A stretch of 64,000 nt of DNA from assembly GCA_964462945.1 (NCBI GenBank), contig CAYWZW010000013.1, forward strand, positions 1 through 64,000, in the 5' to 3' direction. The DNA comes from GCA-020343675 sp964462945 (GTDB lineage: Bacteria > Planctomycetota > Phycisphaerae > Sedimentisphaerales > Anaerobacaceae). This document shows, one piece after another, positions 24,459-32,580 of this stretch. Within the stretch, counting starts at the first letter, position 1. Each line of letters opens with the position of its first letter. Both the position numbers and the translations under genes were made by a program. The notes under the pieces are model-generated. The model was not told the DNA's origin. It searched no databases and was given only the letters and a program-made list of their open reading frames with translations.

Positions 24459-26342
24459 ATGGAGATCCAAACGAAGGTAGGGGCGGCCCCATGTGGCCGC
24501 CCTATGAATCGGGCAACCACACAGGGTTGCCCCTACGATACCCTGTTGCTTATGGCGGCTGGAATGATGGGCTTGTTTGCGGCAACGGTCGCTGTGGCCA
24601 AGCCGCCGGCCATTCTGTCCGTTCGGGCGGAATCGGGCCAGGTCGGTCTCTACGAGAAGTTTGAGCTGCGGATCGACCTTGAGGCCGCCTATGCAAATCC
24701 TTTCGATCCGCAGGAGATTGACTTGAGGGCGGAATTCACCGCCCCCTCGGGCAAAAAATGGAACATCTGGGGCTTCTACAACCCCTCCAGTTGGGCCTCA
24801 CTCTGGATGGTGCGTTTTTCCCCGACTGAGGAAGGCACGTGGCGATACGTGGTGACAGTCACCGACGGCGGAGGCACGGCAAGCAGCCGGCCCGGTACGT
24901 TCACCGCGACAAGCTCGGCGCATCACGGCTTTGTCAAAATCGCGACAAACCAGCGGTATCTCAAGTATGACGACGGCGCCTCATACTACGGCGTCGGCTT
25001 GTGGTACAACGACGCCTACGAGCTTTTCAACGAGGGCCAGATTACCGAAGAAGGTCTCGACAATCTCAAAAAACGCGGAGCGAATTTCATCAGCTTCTTC
25101 CCGGACCCGCTGGAGACCATGGGCACCGGCTTAGGACGCTACGACCAGAACCGTTGCGGGCGGATGGACCAGCTTTTCGAATGGTGCGAGCTGCGAGACA
25201 TCCACATAAGCTGGAACAGCTGGTTTCATTCCTATATCTCGATGGCCGTCTGGGGCGGCGGAAACGCGCGCTACAGAAACAATCCTTACAGCCTCGTCAG
25301 CAGCGCGAAAGATTTTTTCGGCAGTGAGCAGGCGTGGAAATACCAGGAGAAGCTCTACCGCTACATCATCGCGCGCTGGGGATACAGCCGGGCGCTGTTC
25401 CTGTGGTTCGTCGTCGATGAGATCAACGGCACCGAGGGCTGGACCGAGGGCGACCACGCCGTCGCCGAGCAGTGGTGCCGCAAAGTCGATGCGTTTTTCA
25501 ATGAGCACGACCCGTACGGCCGGCCCACAACCGGCACACAGAGCGGCGGTCTGAGTCAGTGGTGGCCGGAAGGGTACAAAATCTTCGACATCGCCGCACG
25601 CGAAATCTACGAGGCCCAGGGCCATCCGATGCCGAAAAGCGGCAAGCTCGGCCCGAACGATGAAAATCCGCTTCAATTCAGCTACCGCAACTACGCGACC
25701 CAAACGCAGGCCCTCTGGAATGGCTTCGGCAAACCTGCGATCATCGGCGAGTGCGGCTGGGACCATACGTATTACGAGCCGGGAATGCCGGGCTACTTAG
25801 CCATGTATCACAACGCCCTCTGGGTAAGCCTGGCCAACGGCCTGTGCGCGACGCCGTTCTGGTGGGCACACTCCGACTGGCTCAACGACAGCGTCGTGAC
25901 GAACCAGATGCTCTATTTTTCGCAGTTCGTCTCGGACATTGATTTTGCCAATCTCAATCTGGTGCCCGCCGAGATTACCGCCGGCGATCCTTCGACTTCG
26001 CTCCCCTCGGCAGGCTCGGGGCCTGAGCTTGTCGAAGGCAGGATGGTGAGCCCGTCGAACCAGTGCGACGCCTGGGCGATGAAGAGCGATAAACTCATCT
26101 TCGGCTGGGTGGTTAATCCGCGTACCAGCGTGGCGAACGAATCGTTCACCATCTCCGGCCTGCCCGACGGCCCGTACGAGGTCCGATTGTACCGAACCTG
26201 GCGGGGTCGGTACATGGACGCGCAGACCGTCGAGTGCCGCAGCGGCAAGCTCAGCTTCACGATCCCGGAACTGAAAACCACCGGCGGCCACGCCCTGCAC
26301 ATCGGCAACGACGTCGCCTTCAAGATCGTCCCGAAAAACTAA
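24459..26342 (+). CDS. DUF5060-domain glycoside hydrolase (GH-A-like barrel), with two in-frame repeat insertions
   Basis: The 627-residue protein has a DUF5060 beta-sandwich (about residues 48-150), a TIM barrel with likely acid/base E321 (FVVDEINGTEG) and nucleophile E431 (IIGECGWDH), and a C-terminal beta-sandwich. Both glutamates fit clan GH-A. The start at 24459 has AAGGAG 9 nt upstream. Between the start codon and the hydrophobic signal segment (LLLMAAGMMGLFAATVAVA) lies a 60-bp palindromic element, codons 7-26. A second repeat occupies about codons 511-534, before the last domain. Neither breaks the frame. Expected role: extracellular glycan hydrolysis; linkage unknown. Confidence 0.87.
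   Translation: MEIQTKVGAAPCGRPMNRATTQGCPYDTLLLMAAGMMGLFAATVAVAKPPAILSVRAESGQVGLYEKFELRIDLEAAYANPFDPQEIDLRAEFTAPSGKKWNIWGFYNPSSWASLWMVRFSPTEEGTWRYVVTVTDGGGTASSRPGTFTATSSAHHGFVKIATNQRYLKYDDGASYYGVGLWYNDAYELFNEGQITEEGLDNLKKRGANFISFFPDPLETMGTGLGRYDQNRCGRMDQLFEWCELRDIHISWNSWFHSYISMAVWGGGNARYRNNPYSLVSSAKDFFGSEQAWKYQEKLYRYIIARWGYSRALFLWFVVDEINGTEGWTEGDHAVAEQWCRKVDAFFNEHDPYGRPTTGTQSGGLSQWWPEGYKIFDIAAREIYEAQGHPMPKSGKLGPNDENPLQFSYRNYATQTQALWNGFGKPAIIGECGWDHTYYEPGMPGYLAMYHNALWVSLANGLCATPFWWAHSDWLNDSVVTNQMLYFSQFVSDIDFANLNLVPAEITAGDPSTSLPSAGSGPELVEGRMVSPSNQCDAWAMKSDKLIFGWVVNPRTSVANESFTISGLPDGPYEVRLYRTWRGRYMDAQTVECRSGKLSFTIPELKTTGGHALHIGNDVAFKIVPKN
24477..24536. repeat. 60-bp three-way-junction palindromic element inside a gene
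   Basis: Outer arms GTAGGGGC (24477-24484) and GCCCCTAC (24529-24536) enclose two perfect hairpins: GGGCGGCC-CCATGT-GGCCGCCC (24481-24502) and GGGCAACC-ACACAG-GGTTGCCC (24511-24532). The length is a multiple of three and the element begins on a codon boundary. It encodes VGAAPCGRPMNRATTQGCPY in the n-region of the signal peptide. Confidence 0.85.
25989..26060. repeat. Dispersed GTCGAAGG-type palindromic repeat inside a gene
   Basis: CCTTCGAC (25989-25996) and GTCGAAGG (26031-26038) pair perfectly, and the flanking GGATGGTGAGCCCGTCGAAC is the reverse complement of the repeat at 8096. It encodes STSLPSAGSGPELVEGRM in the glycosidase and is likely a linker insertion between the barrel and last domain. 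Confidence 0.75.
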
Positions 26343-26717
26343 TATAAGTCATCGCCACGAATTAACACGAATGCACTTGGCGCGGCCTCGGGCTTTGCCC
26401 TCGGCCGCAACCAAAAAGTTCGTCTGACGGAAAAGCTTCGTAACATGCTGCATATACAGAAGTTACAAACGGTCAAAACGAAAATCGAGCATAAAAAACA
26501 ACGTTTTGAAAGATAGTATTACGAATAACGGCGGCCACAGATTTCACAGATTACGCGGATTCTTCAACTTGGATACCTGTCCGGCACTCCTCACGACGGA
26601 TTGGATACTCATTATTCGATATTCGATATTCACTGCGTTCGATACTGGATGCTCCATTGCCTGATCCCCTGATTTCCCGATGGCCTTGTACCCTTTGGCT
26701 GCCAATTAACAGATTCT
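26343..26717. other. 375-nt repeat-rich convergent intergenic region
   Basis: No gene was seen between the convergent glycosidase and PD40 genes. The space holds CACGAATTAACACGAATG, the 147-bp element, a CACAGATTTCACAGATTACG motif and a degenerate ATTCGATATTCGATATTC tract, all of which have the look of dispersed planctomycete intergenic repeats. Confidence 0.6.
26375..26521. repeat. 147-bp dispersed element, copy 1
   Basis: This segment is identical to 63830-63976 over all 147 bases, while flanks differ. The left end folds into GCGGCC / GGCCGC and GGGC / GCCC around a TTT loop, with a 2x2 mismatch. Its right end contains AAAAC-AAC-GTTTT, which on the minus strand reads as a short hairpin followed by T's. 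It has no open frame of useful length. Confidence 0.9.
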
Positions 26718-29123
26718 CTAATTCACCGATTTACTGGCCTCGGCTGTGCCGCCGTAGGCGCCCATATTGATTCTGCCGCCGTTGGGCTGCGGCTCATCCC
26801 CGACAGGACTACTCGGATCGCCGGCGTCAATACACGGGCTTGTTATCCCGTCAATGACCCAAGTTTCGCTGGCTGGGTTCCACCTGCCGCCGTGGGATTT
26901 TAGATGGTAATCGCCGTTCGCGGCGTCAGCGAACAACGGGTCTGCAGCAATGTTACCTTCGCCTGTGAAACCGCGCTTGATGTTGCAGTAGGTCGCGGAT
27001 ATCGTGCCGGCGCCAATGTGTACTTCCGCCGGAGTGTTATTCCAGAGGATGCAATTGGTCAAAGTAAGGGCGCCGCCTTGGTTGTGTATCCCGCCGCCAG
27101 AAGTCGTCGAGTTATTTGTGAAGGTGCAATTGACCACCAGGGTGTTGGATGAGTCGTATAGACCGCCGCCACTTTCCGCCGAGTTGCCGCTGAATATGCA
27201 GTTGGTCACCTTCGGACTGCCGCCTTGGTTTGAAAATCCGCCGCCGCCTTTGACTGCATTGTTGCCTTTCAAGACGCACTTGCTGATGTTCGGGCTGCTG
27301 TTGTTAGTGCAGCTTATCCCGCCGCCGTAGTAGCCGTACGCGTTCGTGATTGTCAGACCAGCCAAAACTGATTGAGCCGACTCGGCTCTGTAAAACACGA
27401 ATCCTTGATGTCGCTCGGCTTGAGTCCCCTGACAATCAATTACCGTTGCGGCCACAACCTGAGAGTCGCTCGGATCAATGCTGCGTGCCGTGATGCGTTT
27501 GCCTCTGAAGCTTATGTCGCGGTTCCCATCGCCGGTATAGGTGCCGGGGAGGACAACCACGCTATCCGTTTCGGATGCCGCATCGATGGCCTGCTGTATG
27601 CTGTCAAAAGGATGCTCGGCGGAGCCGTCCTCCAATGGATCACTTGTTAAAGGGTCGCCGGGGCCAGCATCGTTGGGTGCGTCCTCATCGACAAATATGC
27701 GCAGGTCTGTGAACAGGTATTCGCTCAGAACGATCAGGTCCTGAACGTCTACGATACCATTGCCTAATGGCGACGGACCAATATCGCACAACGGGTAGTT
27801 CTCGCCCCAGTGGTCAACCATGAGGCATACGTCGGCGGCATCGACAACGCCGTCGCCATTGAAGTCACAGATCGGTATGAGCGATGCCTGCCAGTTATCC
27901 CAGGTGCCGGTGGTTAAGGTTGTGAAGTACAGCGTCGAACCATCTATCGAGATGCGCGGTATTATTTCATGTGCGGACCCATTAACCTGGGATCCAAGAT
28001 TCACCGGCGCTTCCCAAGGGGCAGAAATACTCGCGCGCCTTGTCATCCACATGTCCGCGCCGCCATGCCCACCCGGCCGGGGCGTCCCATCCAGCAGGTC
28101 GGAGAATAGGAGCACCCGCCCATCGGGCGAAAGGGAGGCGCTCACCTCATTGTATGCGCTGTTCACCACGGGTCCAAAATTGACCGGCTCGCCCCAGGGA
28201 TCGTTTTTTGTGGACCGTCTCGTCACGTAGATGTCGCCAGCGCCATATCCGCCGGTGCGCCAGGAGCTAAAATAGAGCTCCAGGCCGTCCGCCGATATCC
28301 AGGGGACACCGTCAGAAGCAGAGCTGTTAATACCCAGACCCATATTCAGCGCCTGGCCCCACGGGTCGGAGACGGTTGCCCTCCTCGTCACCCATATATC
28401 GTGGGGACCCGACGAATTGCTGCCGGGACCAGAATAAAAGAAAAGCAACAGGCCGTCAGCCGAGATGGCCGGCCATTCCTCAAAGTTCGAGCTGTTGACC
28501 GTCGAGCCGAGATTCACCGGTGCACCCCAGGGGTCGGAGAGGGTTGCCCGCGTCGTCACCCATAGGTCCTGACTGCCGCTCCCTCCGGCCCGATTGGAAA
28601 CGAAGTAGAGCGATAGGCCGTCGGCTGAGATGCTCGGATGATCGTCCCCAGTTGCACTGTTGACCGTCGGCCCAAGATTCACGGGGATACCCCACACTCC
28701 ACCTTTTGTTGCCCGTGTCGTAACCCATGTGTCATAACTACCGAACCCACCGGCCCGGTTGGAAGCGAAGTAGAGCGACAGGCCATCGGCCGAAATAGAC
28801 CCGGGGCCATCGTCGCTCGGGGTGTTCACGGTCGGCCCGAGATTCTCCGGGGGACCCCAGTCGGCGTCTGTTGTGAGACGTGTCGCTACCCATAAGTCCC
28901 AGCCGCCCCGCCCGCCGGGCCGATTGGAACTGAAATAGAGGGTACAACCGTCGGCCGAGATATTCGTCCCAGCATCGATAGACGAACTGTTGATGTTCGG
29001 CCCGAGATTCTGCGGCTGGCCGAAGGTGAAATCCGCCCTGGCATTTCGGACGCCGCCAGTCAGAACGACCGCGAGAAACCCGACCCATACCAACGTCCTC
29101 TTGAAATCACCAAAGCGTCCCAT
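26718..29123 (-). CDS. Secreted PD40 propeller, dockerin and beta-helix protein
   Basis: The 801-residue protein has a signal peptide (to about residue 30) and a long TolB-like PD40 propeller with repeats of the form ISADGLSLYFASNRAGG and DLWVTTRAT, residues about 32-400. A dockerin-type Ca-binding pair follows (CDFNGDGVVDAADVCLMV and NGIVDVQDLIVL, about 415-470). The C-terminal right-handed beta-helix has repeats such as GGGISCTNNSSPNISKC, and the end matches choice-of-anchor Q proteins (SPCIDAGDPSSP, INMGAYGGT). It is probably exported to the cell surface. Its propeller is paralogous to that of the next gene. Binding or sensing of carbohydrate is inferred, not shown. Confidence 0.88.
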   Translation of the reverse strand: MGRFGDFKRTLVWVGFLAVVLTGGVRNARADFTFGQPQNLGPNINSSSIDAGTNISADGCTLYFSSNRPGGRGGWDLWVATRLTTDADWGPPENLGPTVNTPSDDGPGSISADGLSLYFASNRAGGFGSYDTWVTTRATKGGVWGIPVNLGPTVNSATGDDHPSISADGLSLYFVSNRAGGSGSQDLWVTTRATLSDPWGAPVNLGSTVNSSNFEEWPAISADGLLLFFYSGPGSNSSGPHDIWVTRRATVSDPWGQALNMGLGINSSASDGVPWISADGLELYFSSWRTGGYGAGDIYVTRRSTKNDPWGEPVNFGPVVNSAYNEVSASLSPDGRVLLFSDLLDGTPRPGGHGGADMWMTRRASISAPWEAPVNLGSQVNGSAHEIIPRISIDGSTLYFTTLTTGTWDNWQASLIPICDFNGDGVVDAADVCLMVDHWGENYPLCDIGPSPLGNGIVDVQDLIVLSEYLFTDLRIFVDEDAPNDAGPGDPLTSDPLEDGSAEHPFDSIQQAIDAASETDSVVVLPGTYTGDGNRDISFRGKRITARSIDPSDSQVVAATVIDCQGTQAERHQGFVFYRAESAQSVLAGLTITNAYGYYGGGISCTNNSSPNISKCVLKGNNAVKGGGGFSNQGGSPKVTNCIFSGNSAESGGGLYDSSNTLVVNCTFTNNSTTSGGGIHNQGGALTLTNCILWNNTPAEVHIGAGTISATYCNIKRGFTGEGNIAADPLFADAANGDYHLKSHGGRWNPASETWVIDGITSPCIDAGDPSSPVGDEPQPNGGRINMGAYGGTAEASKSVN

Positions 29124-29153
29124 TTTCCACCTTCCTTTCTGTTTGTCAGCAAC

Positions 29154-30869
29154 CTATTGGGCCATCGCCTTGACTTTGTCGGTGCTCAGGGCTGCGTCGT
29201 AGATACGGACGTCGTCGATCAGGCCGGAGAAGAAGGTTGACGCGCCAAGGGCCTTGTCGGCGCCGAAATACAAGCCGCCATCTGAAGAAGGCAGCTTAAC
29301 GGTCTGGGTATCACAAGCCACTCTCATTCCATCGGCATATAGCTCTCTGGCTTGGTACTCCGACACGACGAGGCCGACATGGTGCCACTCGCCATTGGTG
29401 ATGACGGCATCCGAAACCATCGGCGGCGTGGGTCCCCGTTGCCCCGGAGACCGTAATCCGGTCATCAGCTTTCCTTCCAGCGTATCGGCGCCAAGCCAGG
29501 TTTCTCCAGTCCCATTCGGGCCGTCTGTTTGAGATATAATCGCCTGTCCGGGCGCACCGCCTTTGATCCAGGCCAAGACGCTGAACGGCCCGGCTGCCGG
29601 GTCCAACACGAACGCGGTGCTGACGTAGTCATCGATACCGTCGAACGCCAGCGCTCCGGCTTTCTTGCCTCCAGCCGGCTGCCATTGCGGCTCGCCATAA
29701 ACCGTGCCGTGATTGTCTCCGGCTCTGTCTTCGGCAACACTGCCTTCGGTCTCGTCGAATTTCCAACATGCGCGAATGTCAAAGGGCAGGAATTCAAATT
29801 CTTGTCCCCAGTAGTTCATCAGGACCTCTAAGTCCGCCCTATCTACCACACCATCGCCCCACGGCATGGGGCCGATATCGCACAGCGGGTAGTTCTGGTC
29901 CCAATGCTCGATGAGTATCAGGAGGTCTTTGATATCCGCCTTTCCGTCGTAGTTGAAGTCAACGATGCGGATGATTGGTGCCCACAACAGGTCGCCCGAG
30001 CCAGACCGAAGGGAAACGAAGTAGAGAGTAGAACCATGGGCCGACACGCTCGGGCCAAAGTCCATAGACGGACTATTGATAGCCGGCCCAAGATTTATGG
30101 GGGGGCTCCATGGGTCCTTTGTGGTTGCCCGCCTCGCCACATATAGGTCCGAACTACCATACCCGCCGGGCCGCTGGGAGGGAAAGAAGAGTGCCAAGCC
30201 GTCAGGCGAAATGCTGGGGTCACCCTCACTATCCGAGGTGTTTACAGTTGGCCCAAGGTTCACAGGCGTGGTCCAGGGGTCATTTTTCGTTGCCCGGCTT
30301 GTAAACCATAGATCGTTACCGCCCAACCCGCCAGCCCGATCGGACATCAAGAAAAGAACCAGGCCGTCGGCTGAGATGTTTGGGTACGCGTCATAAGACG
30401 AGGCGTTCACAATCGGGCCAAGATTCACCGGCATGCCCCACGGATCGGAGTCGGTTGCTCGCGTCGTTACCCATATGTCCGAGTCACCTGAGCCACCTGG
30501 ACGGTCAGAGTCGAAAAACAGCGTCAGGGCGTCGGCCGAGATGGCCGGTCCGGAGTCTCGATATGAAGTGTTCACTGGTGGCCCAACATTCTCCAGCGTG
30601 GTCCAGTCCTCGTCTGTCGTTGCCCGTGTTGCGACCCATATGTCGCGATTACCATACCCGCCCGATCGCTCAGAATAGAAGAAGAGCGACAACCCGTCGG
30701 CAGAGATGCTCGGATGAGCGTCTAGGGCCGGACTGTTGATCGTCGGGCCGAGATTGACGGGCTGGCCGAAGGTAAAATCACCGTAGACTTTTCCACCACC
30801 GCCAGCCAAGATTGCGGCCACAAATCCAAATAACACTAACCTGATTCTGTAACCATTTAACCATTTCAT
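29154..30869 (-). CDS. Secreted PD40 propeller, dockerin and LamG protein
   Basis: The 571-residue protein has a signal peptide (MKWLNGYRIRLVLFGFVAAI region). A PD40 propeller with the same repeat type as the downstream paralogue follows (HPSISADGLSLFFYSERSGG), then a dockerin-like pair (VDFNYDGKADIKDLLILI; DGVVDRADLEVLMNYW) and a C-terminal LamG/concanavalin module (CWKFDETEG to VRIYDAALS). The ATG at 30869 gives the signal peptide, with AAGGAAGG upstream. A longer in-frame reading to 31067 runs through a dispersed repeat and is rejected. A strong promoter lies at 31108-31136. The LamG module closely resembles that fused to the hydrolase at 35578. Confidence 0.88.
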   Translation of the reverse strand: MKWLNGYRIRLVLFGFVAAILAGGGGKVYGDFTFGQPVNLGPTINSPALDAHPSISADGLSLFFYSERSGGYGNRDIWVATRATTDEDWTTLENVGPPVNTSYRDSGPAISADALTLFFDSDRPGGSGDSDIWVTTRATDSDPWGMPVNLGPIVNASSYDAYPNISADGLVLFLMSDRAGGLGGNDLWFTSRATKNDPWTTPVNLGPTVNTSDSEGDPSISPDGLALFFPSQRPGGYGSSDLYVARRATTKDPWSPPINLGPAINSPSMDFGPSVSAHGSTLYFVSLRSGSGDLLWAPIIRIVDFNYDGKADIKDLLILIEHWDQNYPLCDIGPMPWGDGVVDRADLEVLMNYWGQEFEFLPFDIRACWKFDETEGSVAEDRAGDNHGTVYGEPQWQPAGGKKAGALAFDGIDDYVSTAFVLDPAAGPFSVLAWIKGGAPGQAIISQTDGPNGTGETWLGADTLEGKLMTGLRSPGQRGPTPPMVSDAVITNGEWHHVGLVVSEYQARELYADGMRVACDTQTVKLPSSDGGLYFGADKALGASTFFSGLIDDVRIYDAALSTDKVKAMAQ

Positions 30870-30993
30870 TTTACACCTTCCTTCTTTCTGCTCTTTGAGC
30901 AAGACTGTTGCACTATGGAATGATCTCGACTTTCTTGGATTTGATGCGTCCGCCATTTTTTGATCCTCCTTCCCCCGCGTTTTTGGCAACCCC

Positions 30994-31023
30994 TCGACAG
31001 GCTCGGGGTGGTGAGCCTGTCGA
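30994..31023. repeat. Perfect 11-bp-stem hairpin of the GTCGA repeat family
   Basis: TCGACAGGCTC and GAGCCTGTCGA pair perfectly around GGGGTGGT. It lies in the leader between the promoter at 31108 and the start codon at 30869, so it will be in the mRNA. Relatives are at 8096 and 25989. Confidence 0.8.
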
Positions 31024-31107
31024 ACCCACTGCTCAAGACCCCGCGTCGCACACGTACGTCTTGCCAAGAAGGTGTTAGATAAGAAAGCCTCGCGCGGTTC
31101 TTATGAG

Positions 31108-31136
31108 AGTATATGGCACATAGACAATCTTGTCAA
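31108..31136 (-). promoter_or_regulatory. Strong sigma70-like promoter for the PD40-LamG gene
   Basis: On the minus strand TTGACA (31131-31136), a 17-nt spacer and TATACT (31108-31113) are near consensus. A GACAA-TC-TTGTC inverted repeat overlaps the -35 box. The predicted leader is about 230 nt and contains the repeat hairpin at 30994-31023. Confidence 0.6.
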
Positions 31137-31276
31137 TTGCGGTAACTACGTATTTTTGCAGGCAGGCGGATGTTTGGGCGGGTAAAATCGGCGATTTTGC
31201 TGCGGAATCGAGGCTGGCGAAATGGGCTCTACAATACCGGGATTTTTCTTGAAAAGGGCCTGGTGATTTTGGCCGA

Positions 31277-32143
31277 ATGTGTTTAAGTATGGAAGATATT
31301 CTTGCCACACATAAACAGGTTGAACACACGCTGCGATACTTGGCGGCGATCGCTGAGCAGGCAGACGAGGGTGTTGCCGTGTTCGATCCGGCGGGGGTCG
31401 TTCTGTTCGTCAACCTCGCGTGGGCCGGGATGCACGGGTATCGGACGACCAACGAGCTGGTCGGCCGGCCGATGAGTGTGTTTCATGCCGAAGGACAAAT
31501 GCAAGCCCGCCTAACGTCTGGCAGGCAAGCTGATGTGATTGCCTTCATTGAAGAAGCCAAACGCACAGGCCAGATGATCGGCCTGGTCGAACACGTCAAG
31601 AGCGACGGAACGCCGTTCTCAACGCAGACGAAAGTAATCGTCGTCAAGGACGAGGCCGGCAGAGCGACCGGACTTATCGCCTTTGCCACAGATATCACCC
31701 AACGCCTGCAGGTAGAAGAGATGTTAAGGGAGAACACCAGACGAGCGGCACAGTTGCGGGAGCAGACGGCCCGGCTCCAAAAGCTGTTGGCCGGGTGTCG
31801 AGACGTGGAAGAATCCCTGGCAAAGCAAGCCGCCGAGCTTGAAGCCGACAGCCAGGAGCTTCGACAGAGGATCGCTGAGTGGGCGCAGCCGCAGCAGATG
31901 CCCCGGCAATGCGCCGATCCGCTTTCACAACAGACCTGCCCGACAGACGGCAGGCGGGAGCCCAAGTCAGCGGCTCCGTGTGTGCCGCCCAGCCGCGAGA
32001 AGACCGAGCACAAGCAGGCCAAAGAAGTGCTCAAAAACGGCCCCGAGCGGACGCCGAGGTCGCAAGCCCGCCGGTGCCCGCTTGACACCGAAGAGCTCCG
32101 GAAGATCGCTGAGCTGGGCCGGCGTTTAGCGGGCCTGTGCTGA
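31277..32143 (+). CDS. PAS-domain protein with coiled coil, no output domain
   Basis: The 288-residue cytoplasmic protein has one PAS domain (about residues 18-145; EGVAVFDPAGVVLFVNLAW, GLIAFATDITQR). A long charged coiled coil follows (about 150-205), then a basic, probably disordered tail. There is no histidine kinase, GGDEF or other output domain, so it may be a free-standing sensor or a truncated kinase. Two short GC palindromes lie in the gene, encoding ARLTSGRQA (near 31508) and TCPTDGRRE (31935-31958). A weaker alternative ATG lies at 31289; neither has a clear ribosome site. Codon use in the tail looks less constrained. Confidence 0.75.
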   Translation: MCLSMEDILATHKQVEHTLRYLAAIAEQADEGVAVFDPAGVVLFVNLAWAGMHGYRTTNELVGRPMSVFHAEGQMQARLTSGRQADVIAFIEEAKRTGQMIGLVEHVKSDGTPFSTQTKVIVVKDEAGRATGLIAFATDITQRLQVEEMLRENTRRAAQLREQTARLQKLLAGCRDVEESLAKQAAELEADSQELRQRIAEWAQPQQMPRQCADPLSQQTCPTDGRREPKSAAPCVPPSREKTEHKQAKEVLKNGPERTPRSQARRCPLDTEELRKIAELGRRLAGLC

Positions 32144-32284
32144 CGAAGGTCCAATTCATCGAGAATCACCTCTGCGGCAATTCCCCTGGCGTTTCAGGCT
32201 GATGATTATCAACGGGGTCTGCCGATATACAGCAAATAGGGGCGTGCACTGCTCTGCAAAGCACGAGCTACGGCTCTAAAAGGA

Positions 32285-32330
32285 AGATTTTAGACGGGAT
32301 TTACAGGATTATCCTGTTATCCTGTCAAGA
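32285..32330. repeat. GGATTTACAGGATTATCCTG-type palindromic repeat
   Basis: ACAGGAT-T-ATCCTGT (32303-32317) is a perfect palindrome within TTTAGACGGGATTTACAGGA and a following TATCCTGTC. This form is typical of a dispersed intergenic repeat. It lies about 30 nt upstream of the entericidin-like gene. The rest of 32144-32357 holds no gene. Confidence 0.55.
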
Positions 32331-32357
32331 AAATGGTTTTCTCGAGGAGTCCGAGAG

Positions 32358-32495
32358 ATGGTTAGAAGAATGTTTCTGGTAATTGCTTTGACGCTTGTGA
32401 TGTTTTCGCTGATGGGCTGCCAGACTGTCCAGGGTATAGGCCGGGACATTACCACGGCCGGTGAAGCGGGCGAAAGGGCCCTGGAAAAACCATAG
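32358..32495 (+). CDS. Entericidin A/B-like small lipoprotein
   Basis: This 45-residue protein has a signal segment MVRRMFLVIALTLVMFSLMG ending in cysteine 21. The mature part CQTVQGIGRDITTAGEAGER has the entericidin pattern C-x-T-x-x-G-x-G-x-D-I. Entericidins are small cell-envelope lipoproteins, often stress-related or part of a toxin/antidote pair. GAGGAG lies 8 nt before the ATG. It is a single gene with no second entericidin next to it; the NUDIX gene starts 85 nt downstream. The family call rests on the mature motif and length. Confidence 0.75.
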   Translation: MVRRMFLVIALTLVMFSLMGCQTVQGIGRDITTAGEAGERALEKP

Positions 32496-32580
32496 CGCTC
32501 CGTCCTCACAGCTTTGGAGCGTTGGCGCCTGCGCCGCCGAGTGCCGCGTCCTGCAAACCTCACCGGGAAAGATAAAACAC

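Noticed and set aside
30870..31067. Longer N-terminus of the PD40-LamG protein
   Set aside because: It would place 66 residues, including repeat-encoded HHPEPVEG, before the signal peptide. The ATG at 30869 gives a proper signal and has a ribosome site.
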